Shown here piece after piece: positions 48,501 through 58,547 of a DNA stretch of 64,000 nucleotides. Each line of letters begins with the position of its first letter. Position 1 is the first letter of the stretch. The notes below the pieces were generated by a model, which was not told the DNA's origin, searched no databases, and worked only from the letters and a program-made list of their open reading frames with translations. The DNA is from Hedera helix (lineage: Eukaryota > Streptophyta > Magnoliopsida > Apiales > Araliaceae): positions 14,479,001 to 14,543,000 of the forward strand of contig OX359273.1 of assembly GCA_947179155.2 (NCBI GenBank), written 5' to 3'. A program made the translations under genes and the position numbers.

Positions 48501-51500
48501 TTGTCTAGGATTTGCTGCGGATGTATAAACAGACCCGGAACGGAATGTTGGGACCTGATTACTCAACCAAATTTTCCCCTTGGCTAGCTTCTGGAAGCCT
48601 TTCTCCCCGCCTCATTTATGAAGAGGTAAACAGTCATCTTATTTCAACCCTTTCATTTCTTTACAACATAAATTGGGTCTGTGAAAGATACTGGTCATGG
48701 GACTAACTTCCATTTGTTTGATTAAGGTAAAGAGGTATGAAAAGGAGAGACATTCAAATGATTCCACCTATTGGTATTTCATTCTCTTGCTTTGTGTTTT
48801 TAAGTTCAATGTAGTTTCTAATTATACATTGATTTTTATTTTTTTTTGTACTAGTTTTACAATTTACGTTATAGTTGTTTAGACCACGTAGATGTTAGAC
48901 TGGATGGTGATATTCAAACACTTTTTCCCTGTTATTTTCTTCCAACTATATTTCTTAAAAAATTATGTTGCTATGTAACTGTTAAAAATTGTTCTCCATC
49001 TTGAAAAAATTATGGCAATCTGAGCAAGCCTAAGGCTGAATCTCCTCAAAACCACAAATTTAAGACCATTTCCTTTTTCTTTCAAGCATTTTGAGAGTTT
49101 GATGAGGAACCAGGTAGAGGTTAGAATTAGGGTTAAGATTGGAGTCAAAAAAATGAGACTGGAGAAGAGATAAGCAAGTAATAATGCATTAAAATTATAG
49201 TAGTCAATTCAATGTAATTAACAATGATGGGTTACACTAGTTATAAGAAACCCTAATTCTTGGAATAGTCTCCAAGAATTAGGGCACAGTTAACGAAACA
49301 AGGAAATTAAAATTCTAATAATTAGAAATCTGATGCAGGACGAGTCCACCCAAATTGGTTGGATCAATACAAGAGGCTTTGGAAGCCTATGGTTGGACCT
49401 ATACAAGTTGGCGGCCTCGTCCTTCATCAGAGTTTAGGCACATTTTAAAAAGTTAATGTATGAACCTATCGTAATTCTTTCAGGGTTTTGTTTGAATTGA
49501 TATGGCGGGATTACTTCAAGTTTATATCCATCAAACATGGAAATTCCCTTTTTCATCCAGGTAATGCAGAAATCTTTTGACTTCATTAAGCGTTCTATCC
49601 ATTTATAGAGGAAAACTTCGTTAATTCTTATATCCAGCTAGCTTATCTGGTGGTAAATGTTGGTAATGACCCTCATGTTTAGCCCCTATCAGAGCTTAAA
49701 AACTTCATCCACCCCCACAATGCTTCCGTATCTTCCACTTTCTTTAGGAGTCTGTACTTGAAGAAAATAATCCTCTAGCAATCTGTGAGATTGACTTCTG
49801 TTAATCTTAACAAATGTAGTAGATTTTGTTTTGGTGTCAAATCAACACCCGTATTTGTTGTTAAATAATTCTGAAGTGAAGTTAAATGTTTCTCTTTTCT
49901 TTATTTTGTGTGTTACTTTGTTTAAACTTTAAAGTATACTCAGATTTTCAAATTTGAAATATTCTTCCCATTGTTAGGTGGTCCAAGAAAAGTGGAGGCT
50001 ACGTGGAGCCAAGACCAAAGTCTGTTTGAAACTTGGAAAGATGGTCGCACAGGGTATATTTTTGTAGTTTGATCTCATCTATGTGATGAAATTGTGTACC
50101 TGACTTTATGTAGAGGTTAAGAATCTTCTATATTAGGTACCCTCTCATAGATGCAAACATGAAAGAACTTTCAACCACGGGCTTCATGTCAAATCGAGGG
50201 CGACAGGTAAAACACCTGTAAATTCTAAATTTCAGTTCTAAATTTGTGTCCCGAAATAGCTAAAAAAGTCAATTAACATGATTGAGTAGGAGCTATTGCA
50301 GCATATTTTTGAACCATTGTATGCTTTTTGTTCTGGTGCATAATAACGTTATTTTCTTAACTTATCCTAATACTTTTTTTTTCTTGGGAGCAAGAAAGAC
50401 ATTTCAAGTGGCATTTCTTTTTCGATTTACCTTTTTTTTGTTTTAAAAGTTCTTCACGTATGAGCTGTGTAGTTTCTGAGCTACAACATGCTTTTCAATA
50501 TAGTAAATATCTAATTTAGTTTCAGCAGATTGTATGTTCCTTTCTTGTTCGAGACATGGGGATTGACTGGCGAATGGGAGCTGAATGGTTTGAGACATGC
50601 CTTCTGGATTATGACCCATGTTCCAATTATGGGAATTGGACTTATGGAGCAGGTACTTAACTTAATGATACCTTGATTCTCAATATATGTTTTGTAAGCA
50701 AGTGCATCTAAAAATATTGTGAATGTTCTCTATGTATATGTTATTGTTAGTATAACTCACCTTCGTAAGTGGTAAGTGTATTTGTTTTACCTGAAGCACA
50801 CATTGTTAGGTGTTGTTGATACATTGGGATGGCATGACAGCATTGAAATAGTCATTTCAAGGCACATTGGTAAAGAGGAGAAATAACAATTTTTCACCGT
50901 TGTTCTTCATAATATATGTATCACTTGGGACCCTATGAGACTTGTCAATCATCATTCATAATAGTTTTCACGCAAAAGCCCAATGCAACAATAAATTGTA
51001 TTTGTTGATATTATGTTGAATATATAACTTAATAAAAGAAATAGAGAAGGAAAGATGACAAATGAGAGAAGGTATGAAGGAATGGAAGAGATAAATCAAG
51101 AGTTACATCTACGGGTATTTGTCTATCATTTGAACGCTGAATTTTATTTTACACTCGTTAGTACAAACTCCCTTAAACTTTCTCCTTTCTTTTTTGTTCT
51201 TTCATGCTGAAAGTTTCACAAATTGAAACACTGGAATTTTTTTCTTCTCCAGACTCCTTTATGTTGTCAGGGTAGTTTTGTGAAACTGCTAAATAATCTA
51301 ATGAAATTATGTTTCAGTTAAGAGGAAGAGATAAGGAGAAGGGGAGAGAGAGAACTTTGGAAATTGGGGGCATAGTGAGAGAAATTGTAACGACCGGGGC
51401 CAAATCCAAGTCCAGAATAAGGCTCAATTCAACATCCAAGAGCACCAGCTGGGTTATCTTGACCCACCACAGGACCACCCAAATTATTGGTACTCTTGGT

Positions 51501-52026
51501 TGTAGACTTGAGGCCTTATATGCAATCGAGTCCATCCTACATGTTTCGACTAGGGTATTATAAAAAGTGAGAGAGCAAATAAAAAAGGAATTTAACTCTT
51601 TTAAAATTCATAATATTATTCAAATTTCTGTAATAACCATGCAACTTGGGGCTTGACTGGAGAGTGGATGTAAATGAAATTTCAAAGGTGAGAGACTAAT
51701 AAAGAGCCTTAACCCTCTGTTTCTGCTTTACAATATACGTGGCGATGTATTATAGCATCCAATTTTGCAGATTCTAATTAATTGCTTTTCATTAACTAAC
51801 TTAATAAATATAAATGTGTTGACAATACCTTCCTCCCACCCTATTAAAGTTTTTAGTTATTTTCTTGATATTGCATTAGCTGAATTAAGCGTGGCAGTTG
51901 TTTTTCCATGCATTCTAGAAATTATTATAATTATTTGGTAACTTTACCCCATGAACCCTATTAATTGTTGTTGTAGGTGTTGGGAATGATCCAAGAGAAG
52001 ATCGCTATTTCAGTATTCCCAAGCAA
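42548..52026 (+). CDS. CRY3: Cryptochrome DASH (CRY-DASH/CRY3), 12 exons, 3' end not in window
   Basis: Blue-light flavoprotein of the photolyase family. The Arabidopsis relative CRY3 works in chloroplasts and mitochondria, binds FAD and a folate antenna, and repairs cyclobutane dimers in single-stranded DNA. Exons: 42548-42992, 47164-47303, 47438-47653, 47750-47875, 47971-48045, 48509-48625, 48727-48773, 49484-49560, 49978-50053, 50137-50206, 50529-50652, 51977-52026. They join in phase to 521 codons without a stop. Residues 1-50 are Ser-rich and transit-peptide-like. GLAIVWFRNDLRVLDNEALF opens the antenna domain (about 96). GPDYSTKFSPWLASG (about 349) and WRDYF (about 395) lie in the FAD domain, and TGFMSNRGRQ, DWRMGAEWFE and DYDPCSNYGNWTYGAG follow. 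The first Met fits the organelle signal; M46 is an alternative. Intron 5 has a GC donor; exon 11 has a tandem CAGCAG acceptor. The final exon(s), 'AQNYDPEGEYVAFWLQ...' in the family, were not found by 64000. Confidence 0.95.
43086..44032 (+). mobile_element. Stowaway-like MITE split by a 748-bp insertion, in CRY-DASH intron 1
   Basis: The left part (43086-43205, starting TACCTCCATTTC after TA) and right part (about 43954-44032) together match the related copy at 45485-45720 in order. Shared words include 'cataaaaataata..ttagttt.gtagtg', 'gacgacaaacttgg' and 'acaataggactctttgtg'. The right TIR of this copy is lost. Confidence 0.6.
43206..43953 (+). mobile_element. Unclassified DNA element with 'tgtatcgtat' ends
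   Basis: Inserted in the MITE. The interrupted sequence resumes after it, with a near 8-bp duplication (ttatgacg before, taatgacg after). Both ends are rich in 'gtatcgta/tacgata' words and are partly complementary (left gttatagtcgttaaatcg; right end inverted gttatcagaatcttacg). A second, inverted, truncated copy lies at 54650-55140. No ORF. The TSD size suggests hAT, but the family is not certain. Confidence 0.6.
44512..44570. repeat. (AG)n microsatellite, 59 bp
   Basis: Uninterrupted GA run inside the left Copia arm. The inverted arm has only a short (CT)n at the matching place (45113-45130). Confidence 0.95.
44844..45056 (+). pseudogene. Ty1/Copia gag N-terminal fragment
   Basis: The frame encodes NFDNWYIQLKVIFKSQDLWN and LVENGYTNM, the 'N...W...MK..L.SQDLW..VE.G' signature at the start of plant Copia gag (DUF4219/UBN2 region). 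It is cut after about 80 codons by the inverted LTR arm. Confidence 0.8.
45485..45720 (+). mobile_element. Stowaway-like MITE, second copy in CRY-DASH intron 1
   Basis: The right end reads TACACCCTCCTTTCCACAAA in inverse orientation, a classic Stowaway end. The interior matches the copy at 43086-44032, except that an AT microsatellite (45514-45553) replaces part of it. The left end is degraded. Confidence 0.6.
45721..47163 (+). other. Remainder of CRY-DASH intron 1
   Basis: AT-rich intron DNA with no recognised element, ending in a pyrimidine-rich tract and CAG before exon 2. Confidence 0.5.
49251..49284. repeat. 14-bp perfect stem-loop in CRY-DASH intron 7
   Basis: ccctaattcttgga (49251-49264) and tccaagaattaggg (49271-49284) are exact reverse complements around a 6-base loop. 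Confidence 0.85.
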
Positions 52027-52850
52027 GTAAGTGAACTTTAAAAAAAACAAACAAACTAATTTTGCTCATCGACTCCATTATGTGTTAAGCAAGTGCTCAA
52101 AGAAATAGAAGGGTGAAAATTAGTAGCCAAAACTATTCTTTTTGGACTAAGATGGTTTTTGGAGACTTTTTATTTTTAGTATAACTTTTCAAAATTATTC
52201 TTTAACTATTGAAGTACAATTTTGAGTTTTTAATTCAAAAGCAAATTTCAAATCAAGAAATATAAGGAGGTTCAATATTTAAATGTTCTTTCGGCTAGTA
52301 GTAAAAGTTAATTATATGTCAAAAATCTGAATGTAGTCTTGTTCCACACATATTTGAAAGTAAATGTCATAGGTGAAGTCGTGTTGTTCTTAGTTGCTTA
52401 TATAAAGAAGGGAAAGTTAACGTGTTTATGTGTGCTAACTTTTATAGTTAGTTTCTGATAAGAGCATATTCCTATGGCTCCAAAAGGGAGCGCCGTCCTA
52501 GTCCACGTGGAGTATACAAATGGCAGGTGGAAACCCAAAAACTCATTTTGCAATAAACACGAAAAATCTATACATCCAACACAACCAAAGTTCTCAAGGA
52601 GCCACCAAACAACATTCTCCCAAAAAACTCTATTTTTGATGGAGTGACCGGAGCGTGGAGGTGCATGAGGCTTCCGCTACCGGCACCGACTCAACTCCAT
52701 TAATTGTCTCCATACCCTGACCATTCCTATGTAATCAAATAGCCAAATCAATGATCTGACAGTAGCTGATCTAGGTTCTTTATTTCAGTCGGGATTAGAA
52801 GATGGAGTGTTGGAAGAAATACACGGATAGAGAAACTGATCAATATTTGA
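52027..52850 (+). other. Start of CRY-DASH intron 12 / downstream DNA
   Basis: Begins with a good donor (GTAAGT) after exon 12. If not spliced, the frame would stop at 52039-52041 after four more residues. The rest is non-coding. 'gagcgccgtcc' and 'accggagcgtgg' patches (52480-52700) look like element debris, but no family was identified. Confidence 0.4.
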
Positions 52851-53352
52851 TGAATGAAAACTTTAGCAAATCGAGTGAAGCACCACTGGGAGTCTGCGCT
52901 TGCTGGGACAACAATGCCATGTGTCTCTGATTTGTCCAAACGAGAAATTATTTTGGTCGGTACTGAACTGAAGAATCAAAGAGATGATTCATCGACACAA
53001 GGGAAGCATAGCAAAATTATTTGGGTTTGTAAAATTTGAGAAATATTTGAGGCTAAAAATAAAAAAAGTTGTTTAGAAGATGGATAGTTAATTGCAGAAA
53101 CTATATTGAGTTTGCAAGGAGGGAAATGAGATGCTAGAAAGATCTTCATCTGCATGAGGAGTCTGAAAGGAATGAGTCATGAGGATCAAAGTTTTAATTC
53201 TTTGACGAGGAAGGCAATGGGTTAGCCAATTGAAGAGGTAAGAAACTATTTAAATAGGTGTTGGATTTTTGTTTCAAAGGTGAGACTAGGTATGGTTGAT
53301 ATGAGAAATTGTATGATTAAATTTAAAATTAGAATTTCAAACATTGTAAAAT

Positions 53353-53401
<49 letters not shown>

Positions 53402-54625
53402 ATAGATTGATTGTGGTGTGTGATAATGAGGTGGAAAGTCTCAAATTGGAACAGTGTAGGTATGAAATTGAGAATTTTTTTGTTAAAGTGGAAAAATTAA
53501 AAAATGAGTTGAATCAGTGCAAAAGATATGTTTGGATTCGAGACAACGAGAAGCATTGCCAAGTTGTGGTGTACAATGTTAGCTCTGGAAGAAGAAACTG
53601 AGTTTGAAAAGTGGATTGATCAAGCTAGGTTGTTGATTCAAACAGATAGCACGGAGAACATTAACGAACAAATTATGTTTACATTTGGGGATCAAGAATA
53701 CCATCTTAAAGTTCACGAAGAACAAGGTAGGCAACTATGGGTTCAGTAGCGTTGGTCGCTGGTGCAGCGAAGAGGTAACTATAGGAGCCCGGAAAAAGAA
53801 TGGGGACAGAAAAATAACAACGATGTCTCTCTTTCTAACAGGAAGGTACGTGTGGTTGATGGTGTTAGGTGTGCAGAGGCAACTTTGTCGGATTATGGTA
53901 ACAAAAATGTTGAGGCTCCAACCTTCTCAAATGAGTCGTTTAATAATGACGATGAACAGAGTTGGATTGGCCGTGAGGCCTCCTATGCACCAAGAAATAA
54001 AAGAACAGAGTTGGACAAGCAAGACAGCTGAAATTTCAAATGGGGAAAAAGAGGTTGTAGATGATTCCTTAAGATTTGAAAACAACATAGTGTTTCTCAT
54101 TTAAACGAGTATCGGGCTCGTCAATGCCAAGAATGCAATATGTTAAAAAATAACATTAAGCCATTTCAAACACAATCTGCAGATACCTATAGAGATGAGG
54201 ACTCAAGCTCAATGTCGGAGGAATTATGTGAAGATCTTTACAGAAATATAAAAAGAAATAAGAGGAAGGGGAAAAAGAATAAAAGAAGGAATCAACAAGC
54301 GAAATTTCAGAAGCAACAAAAGACATGAGCAAAACAGAAAAATGAGATTGCTGTTGAGTAAAATTCAGAAGTTGAAAGAGCAGTGAGAATTAGTTAACAA
54401 TTGGGATTAATTCTTAATAAGGATGATAATGAATGGGCAATAAGGGAGAATTTTAAGCATTTTATTCAAGATATTGATTCAGTATCAAAAAATAAGAAAG
54501 ATTGTCAGCAAGCAAAGGGAGATAGTGAGGATTATGAGACTAGAAAATTATATGATTTACGATATGGTGGATATGTTTTTAAGTTAGAGGTAACTATGAT
54601 AAGAGTTAAAATAACTCATTAAAGC
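52851..54625 (+). pseudogene. Broken retroelement-like reading frames (LINE ORF1-like?)
   Basis: A chain of short + strand frames shifts register several times: 52854-53039, 53407-53601, 53528-53749, 53762-54031, 54140-54328 and 54401-54622. They read as one decayed protein: FEKWIDQARLLIQTDS and 'FGDQEYHLKV', a polar linker, a very basic stretch (KRNKRKGKKNKRRNQQAKFQ) and 'QLGLILNKDDNEWAIRENF'. Layout and end recall the ORF1-to-ORF2 linker of plant LINEs, but I recognise no firm domain. A 48-base G tract interrupts it. Confidence 0.3.
53353..53400 (+). repeat. Poly(G) tract, 48 bases
   Basis: An uninterrupted run of 48 G after 'gtaaaat' and before 'aatagattg'. It could form stacked G-quadruplexes if real. 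Such runs are rare in plant genomes and are also a common base-calling artefact. Confidence 0.95.
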
Positions 54626-54649
54626 CTTTTTCTTTTTAATTAGAAGAGG

Positions 54650-55140
54650 TCGATTTATAAAATAATTCTTAAAACATTTTCTAGGATTTCTTATCTTTAT
54701 TAAAGGACTTTGTTTCCAAATTTCTTTCATGTCTCATATTTGTATGGAGATGTAAATACATAATTTTGGAGTTGTCTTTTACGCTACACTTCACAATTTG
54801 GGGCTTAATTTCACAATGTTTGTACTTATAAGTTAAAGGTAAGATATTTTCTCTCCTGTTCCTTAATAAGTATTACTTAAAAAGTATTGATAATTAATTA
54901 AGCCGGTAGTTTAAACTTTTCAAACTAATTGTTTATAGGCTTATTTGATTACTTTAACACTACACTCGAGCAAATATAAATTATTGCCCAATAAAATAAC
55001 TTCTTTATATGTAAATATATAATTATTGTGTTTTGTATGTCTATGTGTATCTGACACTACAATTCACAATTCAAGATTTTCGATAAGCGATACGATTCAC
55101 GATTTTCGATACGTAATACGTTTTACGATTGGACAACTAT
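54650..55140 (-). mobile_element. Inverted, truncated copy of the 43206-43953 element
   Basis: Read on the minus strand it starts TAGTTGTCCAATCGTAAAAC (compare the inverted right end of the first copy, TAGTTATCAGAATC). It also shares, in reverse order, 'agaggctt/attgcccaa', 'ccccaaattgtgaagtgtag' and 'aaagataagaaatcctagaaa' with 43490-43730. It ends near 54650 where the first copy continues. It sits directly inside the LINE fragment at 55141. Confidence 0.65.
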
Positions 55141-55385
55141 GCTCACAATGCATAAGCAAATGATCCATTGATTCCCATTCCTTCCTACACATAGAACATA
55201 TTTACAATAGACCTTCCCCTTTTCCGCACTTTATCTTGTGTCAAAATTGCTCCAAGAGATGCAGTCCAAGTGAAAATGCCACCTTTCTCAGTACCCCTAC
55301 TTTCCAATTGGCCTTTCATAGAAGATCCATATTGCCACTTCTCCTAAAACTTTTGTAGAAGGACCGCACTATGAATCTAACACTA
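55141..55385 (-). pseudogene. LINE reverse-transcriptase C-terminus (zf-RVT) fragment
   Basis: The minus strand encodes KVAFFTWTASLGAILTQDKV, RKRGRSIVN and, one small register change later, CSMCRKEWESMDHLLMHCE. This is the zinc-binding end domain (zf-RVT, C-x2-C...H-x4-H-C type) that follows the RT of plant LINE-like elements. It is cut after the last His-Cys by the inserted element at 55140. No RT core is nearby. Confidence 0.85.
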
Positions 55386-56060
55386 TTATAATGGCATTAT
55401 TGTAGGATCCAAATAAAATATCATTTTAATTATTTGGTTCAGCGGAAAGACAATTATTTCTCATACAAGACAAGGAGATACAGGATTAACAATGAGCACT
55501 ACAACTATTGTCTATTTGTTCTCCCTATATCAAGTCTGAGTGTTGCTACATTCCTTTTTTTTTAGAACCTATTCTATTAGAATTAGATTATAGGGATACA
55601 TTTCATCCTAGGGCCTAGGGGGAACTTGGGGGGAACCTAGGGAAAACTTGTCTTCTTCATGTAGTGTCTTGGTTTGAAATCTTGTGCCGAGTAGTAGAGA
55701 CTCGAACCTATGACTTTACACAATAAAGGGAGAGGCTTCTACCACTATACTATCATCTTTGGTTTGTTGCTATATTTCTTGATATCTCTCTACGTGCAAT
55801 ATTCTCTTGCAATTCACTCATGCAATATTCCCAAACAATACCATGTCTTTACCTCTCATCTTGTACTCAATTTATAGCTGAGGATTTCTTCGGATTAAAA
55901 TCGCGTAAACAAAATTTGTGCATCACATAGAGAGATGCCTACTTATTTGAATTCTATTTTGCTGCAGAAATTTATGACCAATGACCTTGATAATACCAAA
56001 GTCTAAGTTTCTCGATAAAGTTAAACTGAATTGTTAGATTATATTTTCAGCAGCCAATTT
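55386..56060 (-). mobile_element. Copia 3' LTR, minus strand, carrying a SINE
   Basis: Reads backwards from the RNase H end at 56072 through 'ccaatttgaacatt' into an LTR. Its inner blocks (tcagtctgagtgttgctac / attgcatgagtgaattgcaagagaata) match, inverted, the + strand LTR at 56640-57640. The SINE at 55555-55765 interrupts it. The outer end is near 55395 (ggatccaaataaaatatc), corresponding to 'atattttatttggttcc' at 57620. Confidence 0.6.
55555..55765 (-). mobile_element. tRNA-derived SINE (211 bp)
   Basis: On the minus strand there is a perfect Pol III A box (TAGTATAGTGG, complement of 55742-55752) and, 33 bases on, a B box (GGTTCGAGTCT, complement of 55698-55708), as in a tRNA gene. A non-tRNA body follows, then a 3' A9 tail (the T run at 55555). 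It is flanked by imperfect 13-bp target duplications gttgctacattcc (55542-55554) and gttgctatatttc (55766-55778, two mismatches). It inserted in a Copia LTR. Family not named. Confidence 0.88.
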
Positions 56061-56071
56061 GAACATTAAAT

Positions 56072-56520
56072 TTATACTATGCCAAGCAGTCTTTTCAATT
56101 TCTTGAACAACTTTACTTTCAACGGCTTAGTCAGAATATCGGCAATCTGATGGTATTCTGATCTGCAAAACTCAATTTCAATTTCCTCATTTCTGACTAG
56201 CTCTCTTATGTAATGATACCTGATAGCTATATGCTTGCTTTTGCCATGAAATACGGGATTCTTGGCCAATGCAATTGCTAACTTATGTTATTAAACATAA
56301 TCTTCATAAGACCATCTTGCTCATGCATCCTTTGAAGCTAAACCGCTTGACATGCCACAAAAGTTTCTGCCATATACTCTGCTTTTGCTGTAGATAGTGC
56401 AACGACCTGTTGCTTCTTCGATGGCCATGAAAACACTCCTGATCCAAGGTAAAACACCGGAAGTATTCTTTCGAATTTCCACATCTCCAGCCCAATCAGT
56501 ATCCATATGCACTACTAGAT
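56072..56520 (-). pseudogene. Ty1/Copia RNase H domain, decayed
   Basis: On the minus strand: MDTDWAGDVEIRKNTSGV (the D-x-D-W-A-G-D start of Copia RNase H), then in another register 'KKQQVVALSTAKAEYMAETF' and 'CQAV', and in a third register AKNPVFHGKSKHIAIRYHYI plus 'FCRSEYHQIADILTKPLKVK'. These are the usual motifs in the usual order. At least two frameshifts and a stop make it dead. The 3' LTR follows at 56060 leftwards; the upstream reverse transcriptase is missing. Confidence 0.88.
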
Positions 56521-56873
56521 TAAAGTTGTAAGAGTAGGTATAAAGAATTCTATGATTTCGGGTTCCACTAATAGAGGCGGTTGTAAATATAATCTGACAT
56601 TTTAGTTTGGCTTTATTAAGAAACTTGATTTTGGTTTACCAAGGTGGTCATAAATTTATGTGACAACATAGAATTCAGGAAAATAGGTATCTCTCCATGT
56701 GAGTTGCAAGCTTTGTTTACGCAGTTTTAGCTAGAAGCTTTGAATCCAAGAAATTATCAGCTATAAATTGAGCATAGGATGAGAGGCAAAGACATGGTAT
56801 TGCATGAGCGAATTGAAAAAGAATATTGCAAGTAGAGAGATATCAAGGATTGTAGCAATACTTAGACTTAATA

Positions 56874-57392
56874 CAGGGCCGGCCCTATATTATACCAAAA
56901 AAAGCATGGGCTTTAGGCCCCATTTGAAATGAGGCCCCAAATTTTTAAATATCATAAATAATTTATATAAAAAATATTTTATAAAAATATAAGCTCAATT
57001 AATTCTTTAGGACCTATAGTCCAATTCAAATATTAAATACGTAAAAAAAATTAACTGTATAAAAAAAATCTCATTTAAATAAAAAATATTAATACTCCTT
57101 CCGTCTCAAAATAAAAGTTCTCAATTGATTTTTGTAGTCAAATTTGACAAATTTTAAAATTAAAAATTAAACATATATAATTAGATTTTAAAAAAAATAA
57201 ATATTAAGATTAGTACTAAATTTTATGTAATTTATAATGTTTATAGGCTTTATATATATTAAATAATAATAAGATATAATGATTTGAAAAATGATCAATT
57301 TGACCATAAAAATCAATAAAAGATGTACCAAAAATAGAATGACTCATTTAAAAATATCGCTTTAGGCCTCAAAATGTCTTGAGCCACCCCTG
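56874..57392. mobile_element. Non-autonomous hAT-like element (519 bp), TSD ACTTAATA
   Basis: Starts CAGGGCCGGCCCTATATT and ends, inverted, CAGGGGTGGCTCAAGACA. It is flanked by a perfect 8-bp duplication acttaata (56866-56873 and 57393-57400), the hAT signature. 'Gggctttaggccc' near the left end and 'ttgaggcctaaagc' (inverted) near the right extend the imperfect TIR. No transposase. A Stowaway-like MITE is nested at 57095-57346. Confidence 0.9.
57095..57346. mobile_element. Stowaway-like MITE nested in the hAT element
   Basis: Begins CTCCTTCCGTCTCAAAATAA after TA. The inner terminal sequence 'attgatttttgtagtcaaattt' is mirrored near the right end ('aaatttgaccataaaaatcaat'-like at 57297-57320). 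The outermost right bases are degraded, so the right boundary is approximate. Confidence 0.65.
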
Positions 57393-57640
57393 ACTTAATA
57401 TAGAGAGCAGATAGACAGCAGTTCTAGTTCTCATTGTTTTTCTTTTATTTCCTTGCCGTGCGTGAGAAATAGTTGTGAGTGTTTGCAATAAAATATTAGC
57501 AGTTCCCCAATAAAGTGTTTTCTTTATATATTCTTTATATAAATCTTTATCAGTTATTCCTTTATGTCATGCCAAATTTCCGTATATAACTTGTGCTGGG
57601 CCAAATAGTTAAATTGATATTTTATTTGGTTCCTACAAAC

Positions 57641-58547
57641 CCAAAAGTTAATGATGTGTCAACCTTCTCCAACTTCCAATCTTGAAAATGTCCACACGCA
57701 GTCTGGTTGGATTTCTTTTCCACATAGTTTGTAATTGCAACCTCCTAATCAATAGCAATCGAGAACAAATTAAGGGATCTAACCTCTCCTACCCAAACAT
57801 CTCTCCACAAGCGTCAAAGAGGATTCATTAGCCTGCAAACCAAGATTTGCTTCAGTAGTACAATTGATGGGTGATGCCTTCAAACCATATATATGAACCA
57901 ATCTTTACTCAACTAATGTTGAAGGATAATACAATGCTTATCTGTATACTTACCTAAATTGAGAATGCACCAGAATACAAAATTACGTTATTAACCCATA
58001 ATATATTGAAAAACACAACCCAATTTGTTTGTAAATCTAACTATATTCTCAACTATAATCCATGAAGAATCCTTGCTTCCTTACATATGCGTCCTGCATC
58101 ATTCTTCCCAGCATCAAGAGAAAGAGAAACTGAAAAGAACTTGGACTCGTGTTATGAAGTACCTATAATATGAGAAATCATGTTTGTGGACATTTCATAT
58201 ATTGTTCTAAACAAAGGTAATTAGTTTTTTCCTTCATTTCCCACAAGAAACTTATCCTTTGCTTATGGATCGATGTAATATGCCGCTCTCTTGGGCATCT
58301 GCTTGCGTTACTAGATAAACAATGCATTATTTCGTGAAGTTACTCCTCTTAAACAGGATATTGTTGGAATAGGAGAAGGAATTTGATTTGTAGAAAAGTC
58401 AATGGATTGTATTCCGGGATGTAGCGTTTTTAGTATGTAATCCGGCCTTTTAGTATGTGATCCGGCCGGACGTGATTCTTCTACTAAGTACTAACAAACA
58501 CACTTAAGCAAACATGTCCTCTAGCATTATATAATAATTCTTTACCA
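57641..58547. other. Spacer, nothing firm recognised
   Basis: Non-coding DNA between the Copia LTR and the long-TIR element. A small 'cttttagtatgtnatccggcc' duplication lies near 58432-58470. No exon of CRY-DASH or any other gene was recognised. Confidence 0.35.

Larger units (their letters stand above)
56640..57640 (+). mobile_element. Copia LTR, plus strand, split by a hAT element
   Basis: Matches the minus-strand Copia LTR at 55386-56060 in inverse orientation ('ttagctagaagctttgaatcc', 'ttgcatgagcgaattg', 'agagagatatcaaggattgtagcaata') and resembles the LTR arm at 44.4-44.8 kb ('ttctagttctcattg', 'aataaagtgtttt'). The hAT element at 56874-57392 sits inside it. With the facing LTR it makes another head-to-head Copia arrangement. 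Confidence 0.65.

Noticed and set aside
53762..54104. Overlapping ORFs near 53.7-54.1 kb as host genes
   Set aside because: Several short frames shifting register with stops; fits one decayed retroelement frame better than any gene.
56511..56530. CACTACTAG as a second CACTA end
   Set aside because: Lies within the Copia RNase H upstream region; no matching inverted end or subterminal repeats.
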